Source: Allobosea sp. BK604
Lineage (GTDB): Bacteria; Pseudomonadota; Alphaproteobacteria; Rhizobiales; Beijerinckiaceae
DNA length: 64,000 bases
Assembly (NCBI RefSeq): GCF_004341515.1
Contig: NZ_SLZF01000012.1
Span: 124,001 to 188,000, forward strand
Reading direction: 5' to 3'
The notes beneath the pieces were generated by a model. That model was not told the DNA's origin, ran no database searches, and was given only the letters and a program-made list of their open reading frames with translations. Below are positions 44,285-53,074 of this stretch, one piece after another (positions within the stretch are counted from its first letter, which is position 1; each line of letters begins with the position of its first letter). A program made the translations under genes and the position numbers.

Positions 44285-46341
44285 ATAGGGCTACTCGTTC
44301 CGGCTCCTTGCGCTCGCAGCCGCACGACATGGCGCGGGCGCCCCCAATCGGCGGCGGCGCGCACGGCGGGTTCGACATCTTCCCACAGCATCAGGCCCTG
44401 GCCCGCGAGCCGTTCGGCCGCCTGGCGGATCGCCTCCCGATAGGCTTCGGACGAGGGATAGCGTTCCATGATCGAGATGCGCGGGTCGCCTGACTGCTCG
44501 CGCTCCTCCTCATCCTCGGGGAACGGGAGGTAGCTGCCGGTCACGCCGAGCATGGCGCCGAGGCCGAGATCGGACCGGCGAAGGTTCCAGCCGACATAGG
44601 TCCCGAGCGGCGCCTGCACCATCGGAGCCTTCACGCCCGCCAGATCGATCCCGTCCCGATCGACGGCCGGAACGAGCACGGCATATTCCCTGTCACCGAC
44701 GAATCTGGGCGGGTGATGTCCGATCACGCCACGATCGATGTCCGGCCCGAAATCGAGAAGCCGGAGACGACTGGCCTGCTTCGGGATGGCGCGGCCCGGA
44801 ATGGCGGGGAACTGTTGCTTCCAGGCTTGATAGCTGACGAGGGTTGCGTCCTCGCGTCTCGGATGATGGCTCGGCGGCGGCGCCTTGCCGGTCGTCGCCC
44901 AAACATCCAGCAATGTCAGCGTCGCGCGGAAGAACATCGAGGTCGAGACGATGTTGTCGAGATACTCGCCGAGCCCGTTCAGGCCGCGTTGCGGCGGCGT
45001 GTTCTCGACCGCGGCGAAATGCTGCGAGCTCGCCCACATGTAGACACGGACAATATCGGGCTGCGGTAGATCGTTTCCTTGAGTGTCTGTGACGACAAGC
45101 GATCCGCGACGATTCCAGTATTCGGAACAGGTATCGGTGTGAATGACGAGAGGGTCGGTTGCAGGTCGTTTGAGGATTGCGTCCGTTCGCCCCGTCAAAT
45201 GATCGATCGAGGACGCGTAGGCGAAGGGGAACCTGTCGACGACCGTGAAATGGTTCTCGTACTCACAGCCTGACAGCACGACCGCATTCGCGAAGCGATG
45301 GTTCAGCCACTTCTTGCCGGCTCCCGCGACATGCGGGAGGACACCATCGAAGACAGGCTCGCCGCGACCGTTGTCGTTGAAGCCGAGATAGAGGAAGTCC
45401 CTGATGCAGCGACCGGTCTGCGAACGGCCCCAGGCATAGGCCTTCTCGATATACGCGCCCTGCTCCTGCAGCGGATTGGCGGTTCCATCGCTGTCGGTCG
45501 GGCTGGTGCGCAGAAAATCGACAAAATCGCGAACCGCCACGTGACCGAGCCCGAGAACGAGCGGATCGCGCGCCTCATAGATGAGTTCGTAGATCCAGCC
45601 CGGTTCGAAACCGCCTGCCACATAGAGATGGCTATCCGACGGAACGATCGCGATCTCGGGACCGTGCTCGACGCCGCTGCCATGCTCCACCCGCGCGAAG
45701 GACCAGGCGTCAGCCTCGATCGGTACGCGCCTGGACTCGGCGTAACGCCGACGCGTCAGCTGCGCCTTGGTGGTGTCGCGCGAGACCGGAGGATAGCTGC
45801 GTGTCGACGCGACGCTGCTGAGTGGAAGCGATAGCGTACCCGGCTTCGTCGCCACGAACTCGGTTCGGATCGTGCCGACGATCGGTTGCCCGTTCTGGGT
45901 CGCGGTCGGCACATCGAGCAGCAGCCGATCGCTTCCGGGGAGCAGGTCACCTTGCCACCCGAGCCAGACGATCGTGTATCCGCTCCGCATCAGGAAGCCG
46001 TTGCCCGCATGATCCAGCGTCGTTGGACGGTTCGCGGCCGGCGCGTCGTTGAAGAACTGCAGCGCCCGCTTGTTGCCGCGATTGCCATAGTCGAAGAACA
46101 GCCGCCGATTGCTGCGATTTATGTCGATCGGCTTCAGAATGAAGAAGTCGGCGGAAAGCGAGACCAGGCCATCAGCATCCCTTGGCGCAAGAGCGAGATC
46201 GACGACAGCCGCGTTCTCGTTCGCCAGGGGGTCGATGGCGAAAAAAGCTTTGCCGGAGATTGCCTCGTAGGCTCCCACGGCCCCGAAGGGGTCGCCTTGT
46301 GCGAACGGCTTGCGGGAACTGATGTCGAGACGCAGGCTCAT
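44281..46341 (-). CDS. Large alpha/beta hydrolase domain-containing protein
   Basis: This 686-residue protein matches the family annotated as alpha/beta hydrolase domain (PF20091-like). It has AYAWGRSQTGRCIRDFLYLGFN, where the GRSQTG elbow carries the probable Ser nucleophile, plus the conserved RLFFDYGNRGNKRALQFFNDA and the C-terminal GTYVGWNLRRSDLG. No clear signal peptide is present at MSLRLDISSR. The start follows an AGGAA and avoids a 30-residue extension. A TTGGATAT-type motif lies about 120 bases upstream. It is convergent with the GntR gene. The substrate is unknown, possibly a large ester or amide, and the link to the hydroxyproline-like locus rests on the shared motif. Confidence 0.78.
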   Translation of the reverse strand: MSLRLDISSRKPFAQGDPFGAVGAYEAISGKAFFAIDPLANENAAVVDLALAPRDADGLVSLSADFFILKPIDINRSNRRLFFDYGNRGNKRALQFFNDAPAANRPTTLDHAGNGFLMRSGYTIVWLGWQGDLLPGSDRLLLDVPTATQNGQPIVGTIRTEFVATKPGTLSLPLSSVASTRSYPPVSRDTTKAQLTRRRYAESRRVPIEADAWSFARVEHGSGVEHGPEIAIVPSDSHLYVAGGFEPGWIYELIYEARDPLVLGLGHVAVRDFVDFLRTSPTDSDGTANPLQEQGAYIEKAYAWGRSQTGRCIRDFLYLGFNDNGRGEPVFDGVLPHVAGAGKKWLNHRFANAVVLSGCEYENHFTVVDRFPFAYASSIDHLTGRTDAILKRPATDPLVIHTDTCSEYWNRRGSLVVTDTQGNDLPQPDIVRVYMWASSQHFAAVENTPPQRGLNGLGEYLDNIVSTSMFFRATLTLLDVWATTGKAPPPSHHPRREDATLVSYQAWKQQFPAIPGRAIPKQASRLRLLDFGPDIDRGVIGHHPPRFVGDREYAVLVPAVDRDGIDLAGVKAPMVQAPLGTYVGWNLRRSDLGLGAMLGVTGSYLPFPEDEEEREQSGDPRISIMERYPSSEAYREAIRQAAERLAGQGLMLWEDVEPAVRAAADWGRPRHVVRLRAQGAGTSSPI

Positions 46342-46458
46342 TGGCGCATTTCCTAGGGCGACTGCGGATCGTCGCGAGGGAGATCCTGGTGAGACCGCCT
46401 GTCTTTGGCGCAACCGCCAATCTGGCTTCACTTTGCCCCGGTCGCGCTTACGCCTTTC

Positions 46459-46479
46459 ATAATATATTGGATATTATAT
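46459..46479. promoter_or_regulatory. AT-rich palindromic motif upstream of the large hydrolase gene
   Basis: ATAATAT (46459-46465) and ATATTAT (46471-46477) flank ATTGG, and ATATTGGATATTATAT spans 46464-46479. It carries the same TTGGATA core as sites near 39310, 43351 and 43571. It lies 118-138 bases upstream of the hydrolase start, in the 263-base gap before the lacI-type gene, and may be its promoter/operator. Confidence 0.45.
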
Positions 46480-46604
46480 GCGCAACCAATGATTTTCGGC
46501 CCGATCGCGGGGCTCTGCCCACGGCGTTCACTTAGCGCTTGCACGTTTGCGATCGTGAAGAATAGACGGGCAGATCGGCGTTGGCGGCCTTCTCCCGCCC
46601 ATTC

Positions 46605-47618
46605 CTAAAGGGTCGTAGCGCGCCTCACGAGCCGGCATGGCAGGCGAAGCGGGCTCGATTGGCGTCCGGTTTGGAGCCAGCGCTCGAGCATGCCCACCGC
46701 TTCATGCGCCATGCGTTCAATGTCCTGGTCGACAGTGGTCAGGCTATAGGCGGCAAGCGCGCCCGGCGCGGCATTGTCGAACCCTGCCACGGACAGGTCC
46801 TGCGGAACGCTGAGACCGAATTCGCTGCGCGCGACGTCGAGAACGGCCAGCGCCATCTCGTCATTGGCGCAGAAGATCGCGTCCGGCCGCTCGCTTGCGC
46901 CGAGCAGCCGCCGCGCCGCCGCCTGCCCGCCAGCATAATCGTATTGGCCGACATCGCGGCCGACGAGGTCGAGCCCGTGCCGGGACAATCCGGCGATGAA
47001 GCCCGTAGCGCGGTCGCGGCTGGTCGAGGTATTCTCGAGGCCGGCGATGAAGGCGGGCCGGCGCCGGCCGGTCTCGGCGAAGAGATCGGCGATCATCGCG
47101 GCACCGGCGACATTGTCGGCGCTGATATCGCCGGCGACATCCTCGTCATCCTCGGCCATGCGGTCGAGCAGCACGATCGGTGTGCGCGCCGCGTCATAGA
47201 GCCGGGTGACGCGCAGGGAGAGCGTGGCGCTGGTGACGAGCACGCCATCGACCTGGAAGGATAGCAGCTCCGGCAGCAGCGCGTCGGCCGCCCCCGCCTC
47301 CTTCGCCGCGAAGACAAGCGGTGCCTTGCCCCTGCCCTGGATCTCGATCGCCAGCGCCTCGACCAGGCGCGCATAGAAGGGATTGCCGACATCGGCGACG
47401 ACGATGCCGATAAGGCCCGAGCGCTGCGTGTTCAAGCCGCGCGCGATGGCGTTCGGGCGGTAGCCAAGCTGCTCCGCCGCCTCCATCACGCGCCAGCGCG
47501 TCTCCTCCGCGATGCTGGCTCCAGGGGTGAAGCAGCGCGAAACCGCCGAGCGCGACACGCCGGCGAGCTGTGCGACCTCCAGTGACGTGACCCAGCGACG
47601 CTTGCCCAAATCTGTCAT
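46605..47618 (-). CDS. LacI family transcriptional regulator
   Basis: This 337-residue protein has the LacI HTH (VTSLEVAQLAGVSRSAVSRCFTPGASIAEETRWRVMEAAEQLGYRPNAIARGL, residues ~10-62) including the hinge, and a periplasmic-binding-protein-like effector domain (IGIVVADVGNPFYARLVEAL...). It diverges from the nucleoside hydrolase operon; a near-perfect palindrome with central CG (47664-47679) lies between the starts. It probably represses that operon and responds to a nucleoside or ribose. Confidence 0.9.
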   Translation of the reverse strand: MTDLGKRRWVTSLEVAQLAGVSRSAVSRCFTPGASIAEETRWRVMEAAEQLGYRPNAIARGLNTQRSGLIGIVVADVGNPFYARLVEALAIEIQGRGKAPLVFAAKEAGAADALLPELLSFQVDGVLVTSATLSLRVTRLYDAARTPIVLLDRMAEDDEDVAGDISADNVAGAAMIADLFAETGRRRPAFIAGLENTSTSRDRATGFIAGLSRHGLDLVGRDVGQYDYAGGQAAARRLLGASERPDAIFCANDEMALAVLDVARSEFGLSVPQDLSVAGFDNAAPGALAAYSLTTVDQDIERMAHEAVGMLERWLQTGRQSSPLRLPCRLVRRATTL

Positions 47619-47663
47619 CGCAACGATCAGTGGCTTGACCGGAGCGAGGCGTCAAGGCTAACG

Positions 47664-47679
47664 TTGCACACGTATGCAA
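47664..47679. promoter_or_regulatory. Putative LacI-family operator
   Basis: TTGCACACGTATGCAA is a palindrome apart from one base pair (14 of 16 positions symmetric) with the central CG characteristic of LacI-family operators. It lies 46 bases upstream of the LacI start and 177 bases upstream of the nucleoside hydrolase start. The rest of the 237-base gap shows nothing recognisable. Confidence 0.65.
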
Positions 47680-47855
47680 GAGGTGGATCGGAACCGCCCT
47701 GCACCGAGGAGGACGTCCCATGGAGGAGAGCGACAGCGTCGCCGCCGATGCGCATGCGCGCGCTCCCCGGATGCCCTTTTCGCCGCGTTTCACGGCGGCG
47801 CTGCCGAGCGCAGCCGCCAAGTCGCCCCGCCTGCAGCTGAACAAGGCTCTGACCA

Positions 47856-48806
47856 ATGACCCGCGTGCTTATCGATTGCGATCCCGGCCATGACGATGCG
47901 ATGGCCATCCTCTATGCGGCCAAGCATCTCGACCTGGTGGCGATCACGACCGTCCACGGCAACGCGCCGCTGGAGGACACCACCCGCAACGCGCTCTCGG
48001 TTTGCACGCTCGCCAAGCTGAACGTGCCGATCTCGGCCGGTGCCGACCGGCCGCTGGTCCAGCCCAAGCTCCAGAAGCAGACCCTGCACGGCAAGAGCGG
48101 CATCGACGGTGCCGACCTGCCGGTTCCGGACCGCGACGTCACCGGCGAGCACGCCGCGCTGACCATCATCCGCGAGGCCAGGCGCGCACCGGGCGAGCTG
48201 GTGCTGATCGCGGTCGGGCCGATGACCAATGTCGCGCTGGCGCTGCGCCTCGAACCGAAGCTGCCGGAGCTGCTCAAGGGCCTCAGCATCATGGGCGGCA
48301 GCACCACGCTGGGCAATGTCACGGCCACCGCCGAGTTCAACCTCTGGGCCGATCCGGAGGCCGCCGCCGCCGTGTTCGACTGCGGCATCCCGGTCATGAT
48401 GGCCGGGCTCAACATCACCCGTCAGGCGCTGATCCGCGAGCCGCATGTCGCGCGCATGCGCGCCAGCGGCGGTGCGGTCGGCAAGGTGATGGGCGACCTC
48501 CAGGAGTTCTATGCCCGCCGCTCGCATTCGGTCTACGGGCTCGGCGGCGCGCCGATGCACGATTCCTGCGCGGTCGTGCCCTTCGTCCATCCCGATCTGA
48601 TCAAGCATCGCGAGTGCCATGTCCACATGGAGCTCGGCAGCCCGCAGGTGCGCGGCACGACGATCTGCGACCTGCGCACCTTCCTCAGCGAGCCGGCGGG
48701 CGCCACCCGCCAGCAGCAGAAGGCTAACGCGCTGGTCGCGCTGGAGATCGACGGTGACGCCGTGGTCGACAAGGTTGTCGACGCGGTGGTGAGCTACGAC
48801 AGCTGA
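47856..48806 (+). CDS. Nucleoside hydrolase (inosine/uridine-preferring family)
   Basis: This 316-residue Ca-dependent N-ribohydrolase has the family Asp cluster at the N-terminus (VLIDCDPGHDDAMAILYA), then TTVHGNAPLEDTTRNAL, a VGPMTNVALAL turn, EFNLWADPEAA and the C-terminal MHDSCAVV metal ligand. It splits nucleosides into base and ribose in the cytoplasm. It heads an operon with a CUT1-type ABC transporter and ribokinase, so the ribose is phosphorylated to ribose-5-phosphate. The base specificity is not readable. Confidence 0.92.
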   Translation: MTRVLIDCDPGHDDAMAILYAAKHLDLVAITTVHGNAPLEDTTRNALSVCTLAKLNVPISAGADRPLVQPKLQKQTLHGKSGIDGADLPVPDRDVTGEHAALTIIREARRAPGELVLIAVGPMTNVALALRLEPKLPELLKGLSIMGGSTTLGNVTATAEFNLWADPEAAAAVFDCGIPVMMAGLNITRQALIREPHVARMRASGGAVGKVMGDLQEFYARRSHSVYGLGGAPMHDSCAVVPFVHPDLIKHRECHVHMELGSPQVRGTTICDLRTFLSEPAGATRQQQKANALVALEIDGDAVVDKVVDAVVSYDS

Positions 48807-48864
48807 AACAAGAAGTCGCAACGCACGAAGCCACGAAGGCAAGAAACCAGAAGGGGAGAGAAAC

Positions 48865-50121
48865 ATGCTGACACGGCGCCATGCCATGAGCCTGCTGGCC
48901 GCCAGCGCGACGGCTTTCGCCGCGCGCGGCGCGTTCGCCCAGGCCAAGGGAGAGTTGAACGTCATCTGGCAGGCATGGCCCGAGGGCCATGTCACGCCGA
49001 TCTTCAACAAGTTCAAGGAGCTCAATCCGGGCGTCACGTTGCGCGACGAGCGCCTGCCCTTCGCCGAGCTGTTCCAGGCCATCGAGGTCAGGCTGCAATC
49101 GCGCGGGCCGACGCCGGACATCTACATCGCCGACGGACCGTTGACCGCCTCCTATGCCGTGCGCCGTCATCTCCAGGAGCTCGACGGCCTCGTCGATGTC
49201 TCCCGCTACACCAAGGCGGCGCGCGACCAGGGCAGCTTCCGCGGCAAGCTCTACACGCTGCCGCTCTTCTCCAGCAGCCAGCTGCTCTACATCAACGCCA
49301 AGATCTTCAAGGAAGCCGGCGTCACGCCGCCACCGGCCGATGTCAACGGCCGCTGGACCTGGGACCAGGTGCTCGAAGCCGCGAAGAAGCTGACCGACAA
49401 GGGCAGCAACCGCTGGGGCCTCGTCATCGAGCAGGCCGAGCGTCCCTATCAGCTGCTGCCGCTGGCCCAGTCGAAGGGCGCAACCGTGATCGGCCCGGAC
49501 GGGCTGACCGCGACGGGCTTCGTCGACAGCGCGCCCTTCATCGACGCGATGCGCTGGTATGGCGAGCTCTACACCAAGCACCAGGTCTCGCCGCCGAACG
49601 TGTTCGAGCCCAACCTGGCGCAGGAGCTTTTCGCCACCGGCCGCGCCGCGATGTTCCTCGGCACCAACTCCAATATCAGCATCTTCGGCAGCCGCGAGGG
49701 GCTGGATTGGACGGTCGCCGCCCACCCCTATTTCGCCGACGGCAAGCCGGTGACCCCGACCGGCAGCTGGCATGTCGGCATGAACCCGCGCACCAAGCAG
49801 AAGGAGGCGACAGAGGCCTTCATCCGCTTCCTGGCCGAGCCCGCGACCATCGAGATGCAGGCGCGCCTGCGCTCCAACCCGCCGGTGATCCGCAGCGTCT
49901 GGGATTCGATGTCCGACGTGCTCAACACGCCAGGCTGGAAGATTATGCGCTACGAGCTCGACAACACCGCCGTGCCGCGCCCGGCGACGCCGGGCTGGCG
50001 CGAATACGAGGATATCCTGCGCATCTCGATCCGCGAGATCACCGGCGGCGCCGATGCGGGTCCGCGCCTGCAGCGCGCCGCCAAGGATATCGACCGCGAA
50101 ATGGCCAAGTACCGCTCATGA
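48865..50121 (+). CDS. Sugar/nucleoside ABC transporter substrate-binding protein (CUT1 type, family 1)
   Basis: This 418-residue periplasmic protein has a twin-Arg type signal (LTRRHAMSLLAASATAFAARGAFAQA). The family 1 pattern is visible in LNVIWQAWPEGHVTPIFNKFKELNPGVTL, DIYIADGPLTASYA and LPLFSSSQLLYINAKIFKEAGV. A GGGGAGAG ribosome site precedes the ATG. The partners suggest a nucleoside or N-riboside as ligand. The 3' end runs into a 17-bp tandem repeat that contains its stop codon. Confidence 0.9.
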   Translation: MLTRRHAMSLLAASATAFAARGAFAQAKGELNVIWQAWPEGHVTPIFNKFKELNPGVTLRDERLPFAELFQAIEVRLQSRGPTPDIYIADGPLTASYAVRRHLQELDGLVDVSRYTKAARDQGSFRGKLYTLPLFSSSQLLYINAKIFKEAGVTPPPADVNGRWTWDQVLEAAKKLTDKGSNRWGLVIEQAERPYQLLPLAQSKGATVIGPDGLTATGFVDSAPFIDAMRWYGELYTKHQVSPPNVFEPNLAQELFATGRAAMFLGTNSNISIFGSREGLDWTVAAHPYFADGKPVTPTGSWHVGMNPRTKQKEATEAFIRFLAEPATIEMQARLRSNPPVIRSVWDSMSDVLNTPGWKIMRYELDNTAVPRPATPGWREYEDILRISIREITGGADAGPRLQRAAKDIDREMAKYRS

Positions 50122-50172
50122 CCAAGTACCGCTCGTGACCAAGTACCGTTCGTGACAGGGTGTCGTACGTGA
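50105..50172 (+). repeat. 17-bp tandem repeat forming a stop-start relay
   Basis: There are three near-identical units of CCAAGTACCGCTCATGA (50105, 50122, 50139) and a degenerate fourth (50156-50172). Each unit ends in ATGA or GTGA, a stop overlapping a start. The binding-protein stop (50119-50121) overlaps an ATG that opens the six-codon frame MTKYRS. Its stop overlaps a GTG for VTKYRS, whose stop overlaps a GTG for VTGCRT, whose stop (50170-50172) overlaps the GTG at 50169 of the permease. The chain is read directly from sequence. Confidence 0.85.
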
Positions 50173-51101
50173 CGGAACTGACAGCATCGGGTGCGGCGGC
50201 AGCCGGTCCAAAGGCCCTGCCGCGCCTGAAAAAGCCCCGCTCCCATCTCGGCCTCGCCGCGCTCTTCCTGGCGCCGGCGCTGCTCGGGCTCGTCATCTTC
50301 CGGCTGGCGCCGATCGGCGTCGCCGGGCTGGGGGCGCTCTATCGCGAGAATCTGGAGGGCGATCAGGTCTTCGTCGGCCTCGCCAATTTCGCCAGCCTGT
50401 TCGAGGACATGGGCTTCTGGCATTCGCTGCGCACGACGATCCTGTTCAATCTGATCATCAACCCGTTCCAGATCGCCATCTCCTTCGCCATGGCACTCCT
50501 GGTGCTGCGGCCAGGACGCGGTATCACCTTCTTCCGCGCCGCCTTCTTCCTGCCGATGACGCTGTCGATCGGGCTCACCGCCGTGCTCTGGTCGATGCTG
50601 CTCGACCAGACGCTCGGGCCGATCAACGCGCTGCTGGAACAGCTCGGCTTCGCCCGCCAGGGCTTCTTCCGGAGCGAGGACCAGGCGCTCGGCACGATGA
50701 TCGCGGTCGCGAGCTGGAAGGGCTGCGGCTACTGGATGGTCTTCCTGCTCGCCGGCCTTTTCGGCATCGACGACCAGCTCTACGAGGCGGCGCGCATCGA
50801 CGGCGCCAATAGCTGGCAGCGCTTCTGGCACATCACCTTGCCGCAGATGCGCCGGCCGCTGACCTTCGTGCTCATCGCGGACACGGCGGTGAACTTCCTG
50901 TTCTTCGCGCCGGTCTACATCATCACCAGCGGCGGCCCTAACGACGCGACCTCGCTGATGATGTTCCGCGCCTATGAGGCCGCCTTCACCTTCATGAACT
51001 GGGGGCGCTCGCTCGCCTATTCCTCGGTGATCCTGCTGATCGTGATCGGGGTCGCCATCGTCCAGCTCAAGCTGTTGCGCCATGGGGAGGATGAAAGTTG
51101 A
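50169..51101 (+). CDS. Sugar ABC transporter permease (CUT1 type, MalF-like)
   Basis: This 310-residue inner-membrane permease has about six helices, a first helix in LAALFLAPALLGLVIFRLAP and the EAA loop LYEAARIDGANSWQRFWHITLPQMRRP. Two GTG starts are possible. GTG 50169 is preferred because AGGG lies 8 bases upstream and because it overlaps the stop of the last micro-frame of the tandem repeat; GTG 50160 would add MSY. It works with the next permease; no ATPase is present in the operon. Confidence 0.9.
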   Translation: MTELTASGAAAAGPKALPRLKKPRSHLGLAALFLAPALLGLVIFRLAPIGVAGLGALYRENLEGDQVFVGLANFASLFEDMGFWHSLRTTILFNLIINPFQIAISFAMALLVLRPGRGITFFRAAFFLPMTLSIGLTAVLWSMLLDQTLGPINALLEQLGFARQGFFRSEDQALGTMIAVASWKGCGYWMVFLLAGLFGIDDQLYEAARIDGANSWQRFWHITLPQMRRPLTFVLIADTAVNFLFFAPVYIITSGGPNDATSLMMFRAYEAAFTFMNWGRSLAYSSVILLIVIGVAIVQLKLLRHGEDES

Positions 51102-51952
51102 GCACCGTCGACGGCACCATGGGCCGCCGCCTCGGCCTCACCGGCGCGCGCTATCTCGCGCTCTCCGCCCTCGCCTGCCTGCTGCTGCTGCCGCTGGTCT
51201 GGCTGGTGATGTCCTCCTTCCGTCCGGCCGGCGAGATCTTCGCCAACAGCCACCAGTTCGGCTGGCGCACTTTCGTGCCGGGCAGGCTCACCTTCGAGAA
51301 TTATCTCTCGCTCGCCGATAGCGGCTTTCCGCGCGCCCTCTTGAACTCGCTCTTCGTCGCGGGAACGACGATGCTGCTCGGCGTCCTCGTCAATTCAGCC
51401 GCCGGCTTCGCTTTCGCGGTCTTCGAGTTTCCCGGCCGCAAGCTCCTGCTGGTCCTGGTGCTGGCTTCGGCGATGATGCCGTTCGAGGCGATCGTCATCC
51501 CGCTCTACCAGATCATCCGCTGGTTCGGTTGGGTCGACAGCTACCGGGCGCTGATCCTGCCGGAAGTGGCGAACGGGCTGGTGATCTTCCTGTTCCGCCA
51601 GTTCTTCGTCGGCGTGCCCAAGGAATTCTACGAGGCGGCGCGGGTCGACGGCGCCTCCTGGCTGCACATCTTCCTGAAGATCGCGCTGCCGCTGTCATGG
51701 CCGGTCGTGGTGACGGGCGCGCTGATGCAGTTCATCACGCAATGGGAAGCCTTCTTCTGGCCGCTCGTCGCCGCGCCCTCGCCCGACCACACGCTGGTGC
51801 AGATCGCCATCACCCGGAACATCTCCTTCGAGGAGACCTCCTGGGGGCGGCTGTTCTCATCGACCACCATCGCCTGCCTTGTCGCGCTGATCCCGTTCCT
51901 GGCCTTCCAGAAACTCTATCTGCGGAACATCGCCTCGTCGGGCCTGAAATAG
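51098..51952 (+). CDS. Sugar ABC transporter permease (CUT1 type, MalG-like)
   Basis: This 284-residue inner-membrane permease has the MalG pattern: LLPLVWLVMSSFRPAGEIF, MMPFEAIVIPLYQIIRWFGWVDS and the EAA loop EFYEAARVDGASWLHIFLKIALPLSWP. The TTG start overlaps the previous stop (TTGA) and has GGGAGG 7 bases upstream. An ATG 21 bases downstream is an alternative. It forms the channel with the MalF-like protein. Confidence 0.9.
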   Translation: MSTVDGTMGRRLGLTGARYLALSALACLLLLPLVWLVMSSFRPAGEIFANSHQFGWRTFVPGRLTFENYLSLADSGFPRALLNSLFVAGTTMLLGVLVNSAAGFAFAVFEFPGRKLLLVLVLASAMMPFEAIVIPLYQIIRWFGWVDSYRALILPEVANGLVIFLFRQFFVGVPKEFYEAARVDGASWLHIFLKIALPLSWPVVVTGALMQFITQWEAFFWPLVAAPSPDHTLVQIAITRNISFEETSWGRLFSSTTIACLVALIPFLAFQKLYLRNIASSGLK

Positions 51953-52002
51953 GCCCGCGTCCCACGAGACGCGCGACGCCCGCACGACCTTCGGGAGCCG
52001 GA

Positions 52003-52923
52003 ATGATTCTCGTCTTCGGATCGATCAACATGGACCTCGTCGCCGAGGTCGCCACGATCCCACGCCCTGGCGAGACCGTGCTCTCGCCGAGCTATGCGCA
52101 TCTCTTCGGCGGCAAGGGCGCGAACCAGGCGGTAGCGGCAGCCCGCGTCGCCGAGCCGGGCCTGGTCGCGATGGTCGGCTGCGTCGGCGACGACGCGTTC
52201 GGGCGGATGTGCACGGCCAATCTCGCAGCGAACGGCGTCGATGTCAGTGCGGTAACCCCGGGCGAGGAGCCGACGGGCTGCGCCTTCATCACCGTCGATG
52301 TCACCGGCCAGAACGCCATCACCGTAGCCAGCGGCGCGAATCTGCAGCCGACAGCCGGCGCTGTTCCGAGCGAATTCGTCGACACGCATACGATCGGCGT
52401 CTTCCAGATGGAGGTTCCGTTCCCGACCTCCCTTGAGGTCGCGAGGCGGCTCAAGGCGTGCGGGGGTCGGGTGATCTGGAACTTTGCACCGGTACCGCCG
52501 GGGTTCGGGCGCGCCGAACTCGACATGCTGCTGGACGTGACCGACCTCTTCGTCGTCAATGAGATCGAGGCCCGGTCCGCCGCCGCAATCCTGGGCGTCG
52601 ACGATCAGGGACTGGAAGCCGACGCGCGAAACATCGCGAGTTCCGGCAAGGCAACCTGCATCGCCACGGCTGGCGAGCGCGGCGCCATCGCCTTCACTCC
52701 GGCAGGCGAGCGCTATCTTGCGCCTGCCCTGGCCATCCGGCCCATCGACACGACAGGCGCGGGCGACACGTTTGTCGGCGTCCTGGCGGCGAGCCTCGGT
52801 GCCGGAGCGGAGATCGCGGCCGCGCTGAATGAAGCCTGCATTGGCGGCTCGCTCGCCTGCCAGGCAAAGGGCGCGCAAGCAGGGATGCCGGACGGTGCGG
52901 CTCTGCGCGCCGCTATCGGTTAG
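52003..52923 (+). CDS. rbsK: Ribokinase (PfkB family)
   Basis: The protein has 306 residues. It begins with FGSINMDLVAEV, carries the sugar-binding GGKGANQAVAAARV motif near residue 40 and the catalytic DTTGAGDTFVGVLAA motif near residue 250, with the Asp base in GAGDT. It phosphorylates ribose to ribose-5-phosphate and completes the nucleoside-degradation operon. GGGAG precedes the ATG. PfkB members can take other sugars, but the nucleoside hydrolase partner supports ribose. Confidence 0.88.
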   Translation: MILVFGSINMDLVAEVATIPRPGETVLSPSYAHLFGGKGANQAVAAARVAEPGLVAMVGCVGDDAFGRMCTANLAANGVDVSAVTPGEEPTGCAFITVDVTGQNAITVASGANLQPTAGAVPSEFVDTHTIGVFQMEVPFPTSLEVARRLKACGGRVIWNFAPVPPGFGRAELDMLLDVTDLFVVNEIEARSAAAILGVDDQGLEADARNIASSGKATCIATAGERGAIAFTPAGERYLAPALAIRPIDTTGAGDTFVGVLAASLGAGAEIAAALNEACIGGSLACQAKGAQAGMPDGAALRAAIG

Positions 52924-53074
52924 AGCACGCCGACATGACGGACTGAAAACCCGAGTCGGCAACACCGAGCAGCACGCTGGCAAGCAGGCATACCATGAGC
53001 GACATCATGTCTCTCCGGCTCTCGAGCGACCCGCGGCAGGGCGAGAACCTCTCGGTTGGGCCGTACCATCGAAC

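Noticed and set aside
50118..50168. Three six-codon frames as separate peptide genes
   Set aside because: They are better explained as units of a stop-start relay from a tandem repeat; no evidence that the hexapeptides themselves have a function.
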